DNA of 64,000 bases, from positions 4,531,001 to 4,595,000 of the forward strand of contig OU015567.1 of NCBI GenBank assembly GCA_907165135.1, read 5' to 3'. The notes under the pieces are model-generated. The model ran no database searches, was not told the DNA's origin, and worked only from the letters and a program-made list of their open reading frames with translations. Numbering within the stretch: the stretch's first letter is position 1; every line of letters begins with the position of its first letter. The translations under genes and the position numbers were made by a program. Shown here one piece after another: positions 44,686 through 55,991 of the stretch. The stretch comes from Oikopleura dioica. Lineage: Eukaryota; Chordata; Appendicularia; Copelata; Oikopleuridae.

Positions 44686-46199
44686 ATGGCTTCACAAAGT
44701 TGGCGATATGGATACTACTATCGTAAGTTTTCCCACAAAAATTTTTCACGAGAAGGGTCGATAAGAAAGGCTGATTTTCATGCCCTAATTCGCAAGCAGA
44801 CGGTTTAACAGTAAAAATGGTTTGATCGAAGATTCTTATCATTAAAATTAGGAAGATATAAATGACCAAAAATCAAGTTTGAGTGCAAAAATGAAGCAAA
44901 TCCATTACTATTTATATAAAGAGCAATCGGTCTTTGAGTTAAGAAAGTAACTAATCTGTAAAGAACTAGTCTGTTTGAAGAATGAATGAATTAATCCTCT
45001 TTTTGAAAATATCGCCTTGGGCAACAATCTGATCCTTCAAAATTCTAGCTCACCCTCGAACCGTGACGAAGAAAAGCGAAACTCGCGAGATAAAAAAACC
45101 ATTTCAATGCTGCTGATTCATCGGCTTTTGTGCTCCGAGCTCTACTTTAGACAATAAAAATACTTTCTCACGCTTTTTTCTGTCCCTAAAATAAAGAGAG
45201 ATGCATCAGAATACTCGAAGAACTCAGAGATCTGGCAGATCGGGAAGGTCGCAAAGAAGCAGACCTTACAATACTTATGTCAGGCTGGGCTCGAAAATTT
45301 GAATAGAAAGCCTGAGTCAGGCTCTAAAGAACTTAAATGAAAAGCCGCGAAGCGGCTTTTCAGAAACGAAGCCGCAACGCGGCTTCGCTTTAATACTCTT
45401 GTCTATAATTAGTAATAAGCGGGTTTTCGTGTAGGCTTTTTATAACCTGACTCAGGTTTTCTACACAGGTTTCCGAGCCAAAATGTCAGGAGGGAAGAAT
45501 TTGCAAGAATTCCTGGCGTTTTTGATGAAGAAGAACACCTCCTACGATCCCCAAAAACTCCCTAATTGCAAGAGCATTTTCAGTTTTCTCGACACTCCTT
45601 GCTTTGATCTTTCTTTTAAACATTTTGCGTTTCAAAAACACGCTTTATTATTTTGGCAATCAACCGCTCATTTTCAATGGAGAAGGAGAAACACTTGTTA
45701 GATGGCAATTTACTGTTTCTGTCGCGCTTTATTCAGGTAAAACGAAGAGCCATCTAAAACCCTTTATAAAATTCAGTTGTATTTTTGGTGGCTGGATTAA
45801 TTCTGATAGCCCAACTTTGTTGCGCTGAATCTTGGGCTGCGTCACGCGGTTTTCTCTTGTTCTTCCATTTTGTCTTTATGGTTGGAAATGCTCTACCGCC
45901 GATTTTCATCATTGTCTGGCTGGCTTCGGAGAATTCGCCGAGCAGATACGACCATACAAGACGTAAGTTTTTTCAGCCCTAGAATTGACAGGCGTGTACG
46001 AGAGGTTGTAAATTATACTACTATTTGACCGACTTTCCTCTTAATAAAATAAATCGATTCTTTAAGAGTTTTGAGCATTTTATAGTGTCTGATTTTGATC
46101 AGATTTTTAGCCGGGCCAACAGCAACAGGACTTTGCGTGGCGAGTATCATTTTTGGATTTATTGCTTCTGCGCTGATGGTTCTCAGGAAAAAGGGTTGA
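44686..46199 (+). CDS. Four-transmembrane protein, interrupted by a MITE in exon 2
   Basis: The proposed start MASQSWRYGYYY (44686-44722) splices in phase to QRCIRILEELRDLADREGRKEADLTIL. A MITE follows, then MSGGKNLQEFLA, with exons 45573-45736, 45777-45962 and 46111-46199. The four hydrophobic helices are FSVFSTLLALIFLLNIL, VALYSVVFLVAGLILIA, FLLFFHFVFMVGNALPPIF and GLCVASIIFGFIASALMVL; the protein ends LRKKG. The topology is tetraspan- or MARVEL-like but no signature confirms a family. If the upstream exon is wrong, an ATG at 45483, inside the duplicated target site, could serve as start and give 157 aa. Confidence 0.6.
45285..45482. mobile_element. hAT-like MITE with perfect 8-bp duplication, in a coding exon
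   Basis: The ends CTGGGCTCG and CGAGCCAAA are flanked by ATGTCAGG at 45277-45284 and 45483-45490. AGCCTGAGTCAGG and CCTGACTCAGG inner repeats and GCCGC hairpins identify the same family as the 22120 copy. Removing 45284-45489 as a GC-AG intron rejoins the host frame exactly. Confidence 0.88.
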
Positions 46200-47289
46200 A
46201 ATCTGGTCTTTTAACTTGACTTTTATAAACTTCCGAGCACGTGATATTCGTTGGGAAACGAAAAAAAAGCAGAATAAATTGATTATTTAATAATATGACT
46301 CGATAGAAAACCCCAATCAAAGCTGTTGCTTAATCAAATTTCCAGCGGAGAGGAATTCCCAGCAACAGGAAGGTTCAAAAACGTGACCGTCAAAATCGTT
46401 GAATTTATTCAAGCTTTTTCAATATCAAAATCCTCAAGTTTTGAACAAAAGTTGCCGAGTCCAGATCTGATCTTGGAGCTTTCTTGAAGTGACAACTTGA
46501 TATGACATCGAATTCAAGTTGAAAACCTTAGAAATACTTGAATTTCAGCGAAAGCGTTTTTGAACCAAACAAAGGATTACATTTTCGATCCCGATCATAC
46601 GATGCGAAACATGGTAAATTCCGAAATTAGGCGCGCCTATTTTTAAAAAATAACAATTTTAATTTAATTGAACACGAATGTTTTATGTTCACAAAATAAT
46701 AACAGAGAAATTGCGGTTTTTCTTAGTTCGCAAAACTGCCACTCACGTTGGCCAAAAGTCGAGTGGCGAAAGAAGGCGACAAGAATTCTAGAGCCGCGAA
46801 ACACTTTTTATTTATTTTCATTTTTGAACAAAAAGTGGATTTTGAAAAAAAATTTTTCACTTTTTTTCAAAAAACTTGCGAAAAATGAAAAGCGAAATGA
46901 ATTTCTAAAGGCTAAGCTCCAAAGCTCAAAATGTGTTTAGGGAAATGAGGGTTTGACTTTTGGAGGTAACAACACGTCGCGAAATATTCAACATCCAGAC
47001 GTTGGTTATGCGCTTTCGAACAGGTGCTGACGCGGTGAATCCATTTTTTCGTTAATTCTGAATTTACTGACTGTTTACTTTTAGACTCTGAGTTCAACTG
47101 CTGCCGTAAATGATCACTTTTCACTGCCAAAGACTGTTACCATTAACTGAATTCCGAAAAAAAGTATTCAATAATTCAAAAAAATATATAATAAATCAAG
47201 AGAAATATGTTTGATTAAATGTGAATAAAATTTTTTTCAGGGAAAAATTATTTTTACTTGACTTACTAGTACTTACATTTGATAATTAC
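46200..47289. other. Gene-poor spacer with possible exon remnants
   Basis: Around 46350-46640 two stretches bounded by AG and GT-like signals read as protein (GEEFPATGRFKNVTVKIVEFIQ; KAFLNQTKDYIFDPDHTMRN). I cannot join them into a gene. The rest is AT-rich. Confidence 0.3.
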
Positions 47290-47945
47290 CATTTGGTGAG
47301 TAGCGTGACATCTGTCCTACACAATCCGAGGGGCGCGCTACCACACCGCTCTGCAGACTGCAGCAAGCTACTACACCCTAGCGGGATTGATGACTAAGTT
47401 CGTGGGGACTAGGTTCGTGGGACTAGGTTCGTAGGTGGTTATGCCAAAGTATGCAAGATGGGGTATGGTTTCCTTTCTATAAGGAACAATGTGGTGCGAC
47501 TAGGTTCGTGGGACTAGGTTCGTAGGGGTGCTAGGTTCGTGGGTTTTGAAATAAGAGATTTTTCTATAAGTATTATAAAAATTATAAATTTTTTATAAGG
47601 AACAATTGAGTGCGACTAGATTCGTGGGACTAGGTTCGTGAGTTTTGAAATTTTTTTTTATAAGGAACAATTGAGTGCGACTAGGTTCGTGGGACTAGGT
47701 TCGTGGGTTTTAAATTTTTTTTTATAAGGAAAAGGAGGGTGCGACTAGGTTCGTGGGACTAGGTTCGTGGGTTTTGAAATTTTTTATAAGGAAAAGGGGG
47801 TGCGACTAGGTTCGTGGGACTAGGTTCGTGGGTTTCGAATTTTTTTATAAGGAAAAGGGGGTGCGACTAGGTTCGTGGGACTAGGTTCGTGGGTTTTGAA
47901 ATTTTTTTTATAAGGAAAAGGAGGGTGCGACTAGGTTCGTGGGAC

Positions 47946-49362
47946 CAGAGTTCTAAATTCTGAAACTTTTGAGCTAAGCTAAGCTAGCTAAGCTGAGGAT
48001 CTCAAAATTTTCTCCTAAGCTAGCTAAACTGTGAGCTGACACTCTCAAAAAATTGCTAAGCTAGCTAAGCTAAGCTGAGGTGTTTTTTTGCCTCAGCTTA
48101 GCTAGACTAGCTAATCTAGCTGGGTCAAAAAAAAAAGTAATTTTTGTCGATATAATTTCCTGTTTATCTTATTTTTTTTCTTCTTATTGGTTTTTTGAAG
48201 ATATTCATTAATTTTATTAGCGTCAAGAAATATAATTTTTTCCCCCTAAACCATTTTTTGCATGAAAATTTCAATTTGAAATAGAAGATAATTTTTAACT
48301 CATGCGCGCAAATCGATCTAATATGATGCAGCTAGGGCGGTAAAAACCAAAAAAAGTACATCACTAGAAATGAGATTGATGGCGCTGTCTGTTAGAGGTT
48401 ACATAAATATTACAATTACAGACAAAACGGACAATTCCGGAAGTTTTTTTCTCGGGAAAAAACGCCAAATCTCCGGAATTGTCCGAACTCGACTTGAAAT
48501 TTTTTTTGCGTCAGAAGTGCCTTTTTTAAGGGTGTCAACCAGAAAATGGGCTTTTTTAGTGCTGCACAAGGCTTTTTTGGCCCTTCTATGATTTCTTTTT
48601 TCCTTTTTATTTGAAAAAGGTGGCTCTATATAGAGAATAGGCCTCTCAGTTGAATTTTTTGTCTTAACTTTCCGGAATTGTGCGCTTGCAAAATTTTTCC
48701 AATTTCCCTCAAATCTCCGGAATTGCCCGTTCCGGAATTGTCCGTTTTGTCTGTATATTATGTCGAATGTTATAGAATCGGCGATGGAAAAGTGAATTTT
48801 TTCTACGGACCTCAAAGAAATTCGATATGATCCATGAGTTCATATCAAGGATATGATATCAGTATACAGTACTTATCAATTTTTCTTGTTCATGAAATCA
48901 GAAATTTCATCTAAGATTCAAGGATAGAGAGTCTCTATTAGAGACTGTTAATGAAGTAGCACGAGCAATTTTTAGACTCAACCCAGCTTCTTTTTTGGGT
49001 GTCCAAAGCGATCGGGTCCGGGAGTGTCTAGTTGAGTTTTTTTTCAAAAAAATTGCTGGGGACAACATTAAAAATAAATAAGCCGTCGACCATGCCAGAT
49101 CTTGACTAAAATATTGCCAATAAGTGTGAATCTGCGGGAAAAATTCGCAAAAAGCGTGGGTTTTTGAGGTGGTTCAATCATGTCAGCTTAGGGGGCCTAA
49201 GCTAGCTAGACTAGCTAAGCTGAGGGCCTAAAAATTTTCTCCTGAGCTAGCTAAGCTGTGAGCTGACTGTTTCCAAAAATTGCTGAGCTAGCTAAGCTGT
49301 AGCTGTCAGCTTAGCTAGCTTAGCTAGCTCAGCTAGATTAGCTCACCAGATTTAGAACTCTG
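47946..49362. mobile_element. Nested hAT-like element inside the minisatellite array
   Basis: Ends CAGAGTTCTAAATTCTG and CAGATTTAGAACTCTG, with perfect 8-bp flanks CGTGGGAC created from the array unit. AGCTAAGCTAGC-rich arrays lie just inside both ends. No transposase frame is visible. The CAGAGTT terminus matches the element at 23374-23801. Confidence 0.85.
48422..48757. mobile_element. Nested Tc1/mariner-like MITE
   Basis: CAGACAAAACGGACAATTCCGG and its reverse complement end this element of about 335 bp, flanked by TA on both sides. It sits inside the hAT-like element, giving three levels of nesting. Confidence 0.78.
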
Positions 49363-50363
49363 CGTGGGACTAGGTTCGTGAAGACTAGGTTCGTGAAGAC
49401 TAGGTTCGTGGGACTAGGTTCGTGAAGATTAGGTTCGTGAAGACTAGGTTCGTGAGACTAGGTTCGTGGGACTAGGTTCGTGGGTTTTGAAATTTTTTTA
49501 TAAGGAACAATTGAGTGCGACTAGGTTCGTGGGACTAGGTTCGTGGGTTGTAAAATTGGGTAAAGTTGAATGGTAAAAATGACTTTCCCACCCCCACCCC
49601 CAAAATAAGCCGCTAGGCTCTTTAACTGAATTTCTATGTTAGCGCTGAATAACAATGGTTGCCTTAGAAGAGTTAATGAACCTAGTCGCAACCCATTTTT
49701 CCTTATAAAAAAAATTTTAAAAGCCACGAACCTAGTCCCACGAACCTAGTCGCACCCCATTTTCCTTATATAAAAATTTTTAAAAGCCACGAACCTAGTC
49801 CCACGAACCTAGTCGCAACCCATTTTTCCTTATAAAAAATTTTTAAAAGCCACGAACCTAGTCCCACGAACCTAGTCGCACCTCCCTTTTCCTTATAAAA
49901 AATTTCAAAACCCACGAACCTCGTCCCATGAACCTAGTCGCAGCTCCCTTTTCCTTATAAAAAAAATTTCAAAACCCACGAACCTAGTCCCACGAACCTA
50001 GTCCGACATAATTTCTCCTTATAGAATAAAAATAATAACCAATTAAAAACCCACGAACCTAGTCCCACGAACCTAGTCGCACATATTTTTTCCTTATAGA
50101 ATAAAAATTCTAACCAATCAAAAACCCCCGAACCTATATTTAGATAATAATATTATATTATATGATCATATAATTACAATACATATATATAAATATATAT
50201 AAATAAATATACACATATAAATAACACTTAATCATTATAAATAAAAATATACATATAAAATCAAAAACTCACGAACCTAGTCCCACGAACCACGTTTTCC
50301 AGCCAGCCACCCACGAACCTAGTCCCACGAACCTAGTCCCCACGAACTTAGTCATCCCACACA

Positions 50364-50406
50364 CCCTAACCTAATCCTAACCTAACCTAACCCTAACCTA
50401 ACCCTA
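50364..50406. repeat. Telomere-like CCTAA repeats at the foldback element end
   Basis: About seven irregular units of CCTAA/CCCTAA lie between the inverted minisatellite array and the right terminal repeat. They are interstitial, because genes continue to the right. Confidence 0.75.
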
Positions 50407-50490
50407 AGGCTAGTAGCTTGGTCATGCGTTGTGTGGTGGGGCGCCTCTCGGCTTGTGTAGGACAAATGTCACAGCTCCCCCATTTGATTA

Positions 50491-52733
50491 ATTTATAAGG
50501 AATAAATTGAGCTCTACGAAGAGTGTGGGAGATCACAATATTTCATCGAGGGTCTAAAAGATATAAGCAGTTTATTTAGATATTCACGCAAATTTGTATC
50601 GAAAAATATAAATTAATCTAAGCAAAAATGCTTTTATGGTTTTCTTCTCACGAATTAATACAAAGTCGCGAATAATTTACCGATTCTCCTATAGATAAGA
50701 ATAATTTAAGAGAACGCCAACGGTTTATGTTTTGAAATACTTTTCTAAAAGAGATATGGTGAGTATCATCATTCGTTTCTATAAAGAAACCGCAGCGCTA
50801 CTCTAAGAGTACATAATTTTATTTACGAGTGGTCGCAACCAACTTGCGATCAATCATTTGAGCTTCTGAGCTTGGCTTAAGTTTACGCGCTATAAACAGC
50901 TACTTAAACTCCTCTTCTCCTTCTGATAGTGGAAGAGGACTTGTGAAGACACAGCTCTCAGTCCAGCTTTTTTCTAGAGTCGAAAAAAACGAGGTGAGTA
51001 AAAAATGATTTTAGAAAAATTTTAAGCTGAATCAGCGCCGGAAACTGGTTACGAGTTCCATTCAATAGCGAATGTTTCTCACCAGTTAAACGATAGAAAG
51101 TCAACTTTTATTCTTTGCCGTCAAAATTTGACGATAATTCAGACAAAGATAATTCAACGATGCGACAGGCAGCCCAAGAAGAGCCAAAGGGACAGTTCGA
51201 ACCAAAGGTAAGCTTGCCGGGTGAAACTTTCATCATTCTCTCATCGTAATAAAGAGCCCCTCATACACTCATGTATAAGAAGGACGATATCAGTAGAGGA
51301 TAAGTGTAGGGTGCTATTTGGCGTTATGGCTAATTATGGCGGTATTAGTCGGGCACCCACAAATAAGAGTACTTTTTATTGGTGAGGAATTACTAATTAC
51401 CGGCTGGTTACCGGAAAATACGTTGTCACCGGCCGTTTTTGTTCTAGAAGTGATAGACTAATGTTTGACACCGGAAATTGTTCCTTATAGTCAGTTCTCC
51501 TGCAGCCTAAAAGATGAAGGTTGTATCAATTCTCTGAAGAGAGTTATCACTAAAAACAGTAATTTTTACTAAAATTTTGTTGTTGCTGCACGTTCCTAAT
51601 TTCTAGTCCCATTTTCGCCAAAAATAGTATTTTAGTGATAACTCTCTTCAGAGAATTGATACAACCTTCATCTTTTAGGCTGCAGGAGAACTGACTATAA
51701 GGAACAATTTCCGGTGTCAAACATTAGTCTATCACTTCTAGAACAAAACGGCCGGTGACAACGTATTTTCCGGTAACCAGCCGGTAAACCGGTAAATCCT
51801 TAGAGTTATCGGGAGTTAAACCCATCATTCGACTCGTCTTGACGAGCTGAAGAAAACTGCACTTGCAGATTTTTTACGATTTCCGGCCCCACAAAAAGTT
51901 TTTTGAAATCATCTAGGGTTAGAAAAAAAGGAAGAGAAAGGGGGGGGGGCGCGATATCAGAATAACACTTACTTTATTCAAGGCCTTAACTTTATCTTGA
52001 AAAAGAAATTAAGGGTGTACCTCAACTAAAAACCCCAAAAAGCTTGCTTCTAGCAACATTGACTTTACCGGCCTGTATATCCCAAAATTTTGTGTGGAGA
52101 TAATATGGGAAATATTATGGATAGTATGTGTTGTAGTTTAGTCGAGGGGTTGATCTAAATCTTGAAATTAAGGGTGTATCTCAGATAATTTCGGAGAATT
52201 ACTTGCTTCTAGGAGGCCATTTTTCGCAATTCTTGATGGGGGTCCAACAAAATGAGAACCATCTTCTACCGTCATCTAATTCTAACGAATTTCTAGCACT
52301 ATGCGATTATGGCCATCGTTGCTGTTTTCATGCTTTACCTCTACCGAGACATTCTGACTGGCGATTTCTAACTGATTTACAAATAAATCATCTTTCTTTT
52401 TTCTTAGATTTTATTTTATAAAAACTGATACAGCAGTTAGTTATGTACAGCAAACAAAAAGATAGAAAAGCAAGGAGGGATATTCAAACAGATTTTTTGC
52501 AGATTTTTTCACAAAATTTTTCTTCACTTGGCCAGAAATTGTTTGCTTCGATAAATTTTGTGTTGAGCAAAAAACTGTCAAATATCACGTGACCAGCGCA
52601 TAAATTTGAGAGTTACAGTATTTACATAAAATTAGAATTTGAACGAAGTGTGGCTAAAATTTGAATTCATGATTAGTTTATGTCTATAAACAATTTCAAA
52701 ATGAGCAAATTTAAAATAAAGGATTTGTTAGCT
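50491..52733. other. Gene-poor region
   Basis: No complete gene. A short possible first exon at 51161-51208 (MRQAAQEEPKGQFEPK followed by GTAAGC) has no visible partner. The palindrome 51398-51797 and a repeated AAATTAAGGGTGTA(C/T)CTCA motif (about 52005 and 52165) are the only structures noted. Confidence 0.45.
51398..51797. repeat. Palindromic element with arms of about 180 bp
   Basis: TTACCGGCTGGTTACCGG begins the left arm and its reverse complement ends the right. The arms are nearly identical through GTGTCAAACATTAGTC and AGAGAATTGATACAACC, with a short loop near 51570-51620. No coding capacity. Confidence 0.82.
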
Positions 52734-53973
52734 TTATAAAGTGTCTTTTCGGAAGACTTTGACGCCGTCGCACTCGTGAGTTTGGGAAGAATATGGCTTG
52801 ATGTTTGGGTAGGTTCCACAGCAAGAATCCCTGAAGAAAGGAAGTTAGGGTTAGGGTTAAGGTGAGGTTTGATTTCTTACTTGACAAAGACGGCATTTTC
52901 CATCGTATTTCTTCCAGCATTTTTCGGCTTTTTGCAGAAATCATCGTATATGTTCTTTTCCTTCAATTCGAGTATTCTAAGCTCCAGACGCCAAAAGCAG
53001 CAGCGAAGTCATTCGAAAACTTTTGTCGCACTCGCAAAGATTTCTCTTGCAAGCTTGTTTGCCAGTTGGTCCTAGGGGAAAACGGTGAGGAAAAGGAGGA
53101 AGAAGGGGCCTTACTGTTCATGCAGACGATTTCGCCCTTGATGAGCCTGGCTTTGTAGCGGGTAGAAACAGGGTCGCAAGCGTCCGCTCCGTATTCTTGC
53201 TTCAGGCATGTGTGGCAATCTTGAAGCTCGTGGCATGATGAGTCGATAGCGTCCAAAGATGCTCCCTTTTTCAAGTTCAAAAGAAAGAACGGCTCAGTTC
53301 GAAGGAATTGAGGGGTTTTGGAACTGTTCCTGTCCAGAAAGATTCTGGTTGAGTGGATAATCGGGCCAGCAGTGGCAGCCGTAATTGTTCATCCTTTTAG
53401 AAAAGAGCGCCGGCTTCATCGGTTTTCCATTAGGCATTCTGGCCGCATCCGAATTTCGCAGCTTGGAAACCAAAAGAGTCAACCTCTGGGAGCGGTTTTT
53501 TGATCGCGTTTCGCCTTTTCGGGTTCATAAAAAAAAATACTTTTAGTCTCAAAATTTTTCAAATGAGCCCATTCCTGGACCACCTGGGCCTCTTCCTCGG
53601 CCAGTTCTGAATAAAGGAGAGTCGAATTGAGACAGCTCCGCGATGAGTTCTCTGCTTTCTTCGGAGTCTTCATAGCAGACGCCGTCATATTCTAGCTCTC
53701 CCGCGTCACATGGAATGTCAGCTTCCTCGACTTCCGCCTGTCGCTTTGTTCGGGAAAGAACTGATTCCTCTAGAAATTGGTTTTTATAATTGGGTTATCG
53801 ATTTCTGCTTTAAAATATGGATCAGATTTAGGTTTAAAAAATTTATTTTATTATTTCTCAAATAAACTTATACAGAAAACACCAGTTTGAAACATTCGAA
53901 AATTCAATTATGGTTTCTTACCGAAAACATCTGTCGCCGCGGCAAAAGCAAAAAATGAAGCCAACAATCTCAT
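52734..53973 (-). CDS. Secreted PLA2-fold protein, copy A (probably non-catalytic, possibly frameshifted)
   Basis: A signal-peptide exon (MRLLASFFAFAAATDVFG, 53973-53919) is followed by a propeptide with TKRQ, then the PLA2-like core. That core has MNNYGCHCWPDYPLN in place of the usual GxGG calcium loop, CHELQDCHTC in place of CCxxHDxCY, then CKRNLCECDK and a last exon SCCGTYPNIKPY ending FRKDTL. The cysteine pattern is that of secreted phospholipase A2, but the His of the catalytic dyad and the calcium loop are not recognisable. After CECDK the frames of the following segments do not agree with copy B. This suggests an indel of one or two bases or a missed mini-intron near 53030. Confidence 0.6.
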
Positions 53974-54576
53974 TTTTCTTTTCAAACTTTTTTTTTCGAT
54001 TAAAAAATGAAGATCTGTTTTTGTCAATTTGAAAATTTCAATGTAAAATTTTGTTTTGAAATTCCAGAAATATCGAGTTTAAAAACAATCGTGCTCGGAA
54101 TCACGGGCGCCGTTCGTGAGTTTTCATGATCAACAAGGGTGCGCGCGCCCTCCTGCGGAAAATGAATGGAAAGTTTAGAATTTGCACTTTGCGTTTGAGG
54201 ATTTTTTCTTTATTTTGAAGTTAAAAGAAGTTTTTTTTTTAAATATTTGGAGAAGAAAAGTGTTGAGATATCTTGCACTTGAATTTTCAATCGAGTCAAT
54301 TTTAATATAAGATGATATTTTTTTTATTTACAAATTTCAGGACCCTCTTTTCTTTCCAGAAAAATATTTGGGTCCTTTTTATATAAAATTATTTCAAAAA
54401 ATGAAGGCCAGCAGAAATGAAAAATATTCAACTAACAAGAAATCCAGCTTCAACTCATTCTCTCTCCAAAATATTGGTTGAGCGGTTAAAAGCGTGTCTA
54501 GCAGACGTTGTCAATAAATGAACGAATGTGGTATCACAGAAGCGCCCGGGAGTATCCGGGCAAGTCAAAATGGGGT
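53974..54576. other. Spacer between the two PLA2-fold genes
   Basis: AT-rich, no gene; presumably the promoter of copy A and the 3' end of copy B. Confidence 0.5.
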
Positions 54577-55991
54577 TTAGAGAAGGGAGAGAAGGACGAG
54601 TTTGTTGTCGTCCATGCACATGTGTTTGTTCGGATTGTAAGGGATGATTTTCGTGTTGTAGGTTCCGCAGCATTGAGTTCTGAAGAAAAATTTAGATACA
54701 ATGCAAAGTGAGCCTTTCAGTGGATTTCTAGGATGATTCATCGAGCCATCAGCCTCCTGATTGGCCGTTCTTTGATCGACCAATCAGGGGGAAGGAATAT
54801 GGTCTTACTTGAGAGAACTGCTGGAAGCACTGCTAGAAGAGCTTGCTGAGGCATCAAAAGAAGACTCAAGTTTTCCATTTGAGCCTCCTCCGTTGGAACC
54901 GTCGTCGGAGAAGAGAGCAAGAGAATCAGCACTAGAATCAGCCGCTCCGATCGCTCTCGGTCCATTGCGGTGGCAGATCGAGTCATATGTTCCTGCTTGT
55001 TTCAAGTTGTCGTTGTCAGCCTGCCACTGGTCCCAATGATTCGCGAAATTGATTGCGAAGACTTTGTCGCATTCGCAGAGGCTTCGTTTGCAAGTTCCTT
55101 GGGCTGAAAAATCGCATTATTTTCCGAAAAAGATCGGAAAAAGATAAACTTACGATCTTTGCAGAAAACTTTTCCATCCTTCAATCGGGCCCAGTACTGT
55201 GTATGGACACTATCGCATTGTTCATTTTCTCCGAACTCGTTTCTCAAGCACATGTGGCAATCTCTCAGGTGTTTGCAGCCTTCGTCGAGCTTGTCCATCG
55301 GATGACCTGAAGACAAAATTAAGGACACGTGTCCTTTGCGGCGAGGAAAGGGCCCTGTTGCAAGGTTACCTTTTCCGTTGAGCTTTTTGTTCTCTGGGTA
55401 GTCGGGCCAGCAGTGGCAACCATAGTTGAACATTCTTCGCGAAACTTGATCGATGTTGATTCGGACGCCATCGTGGCCATCTCTTCCGAACAAAAGTCGG
55501 GCAAGGACCATCGTCCATTTCTGATGCTGTGAGATCGCCCTGAAAACCATTTATTATGAAAGTAAAATCACTCGAAATTACCTGGTAAGTGAGTTTTTCT
55601 CCGGATCAGCTTCTTGGATCTCTAGCAATTTGTTGATGTTTTCATCTGTATTTTCAAAGCAGATTCCATCGTACATCACTTCTCCCTCCTCACAGCCAGG
55701 TACTTCAAGAGCTGGGGGTTCTTCAGCCTGGCGACGCTTTCTTTCAAGTCGAGTCTCGTAGTTTGCCATGACGTCGTCTTAAATTTTCAATTTAGAGGTT
55801 CCTTTCAGAGAGTGTTTTCAGGAAACTAATCTACCAAAATCTTTCTTCTACTCCATCAAAATCAGCCGCAAGAAGCGGTTTTTTCTTCCGCCAAAAAAAT
55901 GGCTTTTTGTTCAAAAAAAAAATCTCTCTTTTTTTTGCTTACCGAAAAGATTGGCTGAGGCAGAAACGGCTAAGCACTGAAATATCTTCAT
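54577..55991 (-). CDS. Secreted PLA2-fold protein, copy B (probably non-catalytic)
   Basis: The signal exon MKIFQCLAVSASANLFG (55991-55941) joins in phase to a propeptide containing ERKRRQ, a likely furin-type site. The core has MFNYGCHCWPDYPEN, HPMDKLDEGCKHLRDCHMC, ARLKDGKVFC and CKRSLCECDKVFAINFANHW. A Ser/Asp/Gly-rich insert (DASASSSSSASSSS) precedes the last exon with QCCGTYNTKIIPYNP. It has the same cysteine pattern and the same altered catalytic and calcium motifs as copy A, so an extracellular binding or structural role is more likely than lipid hydrolysis (inference). Tandem arrangement with copy A indicates local duplication. Confidence 0.72.

Larger units (their letters stand above)
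47296..50490. mobile_element. 3.2-kb foldback element made of minisatellite arrays
   Basis: Inverted ends of about 95 bp (ACATCTGTCCTACACAATCC near 47310; TTGTGTAGGACAAATGT near 50457) enclose arrays of the unit GACTAGGTTCGTGG. The arrays read in this orientation at 47396-47945 and 49363-49550, and in the opposite orientation (CCCACGAACCTAGTC) at 49675-50345. A CATTTGAT word on both sides may be a target duplication. A CCTAACCTAACCCTAA run (50364-50406) adjoins the right end. No transposase is seen. Confidence 0.8.

Noticed and set aside
46350-46640. Two short protein-like stretches between AG and GT signals
   Set aside because: They could not be joined into a gene with a start or stop and show no domain.
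47396-50345. CRISPR array
   Set aside because: The regular spacing comes from direct minisatellite units without unique spacers, in a clearly eukaryotic context.
50364-50406. Chromosome end (telomere)
   Set aside because: Repeats are few and irregular, and genes continue for 13 kb beyond them.
51161-51208. Possible first exon MRQAAQEEPKGQFEPK followed by GTAAGC
   Set aside because: A well-formed start and donor, but no downstream exon in any frame could be matched to it.
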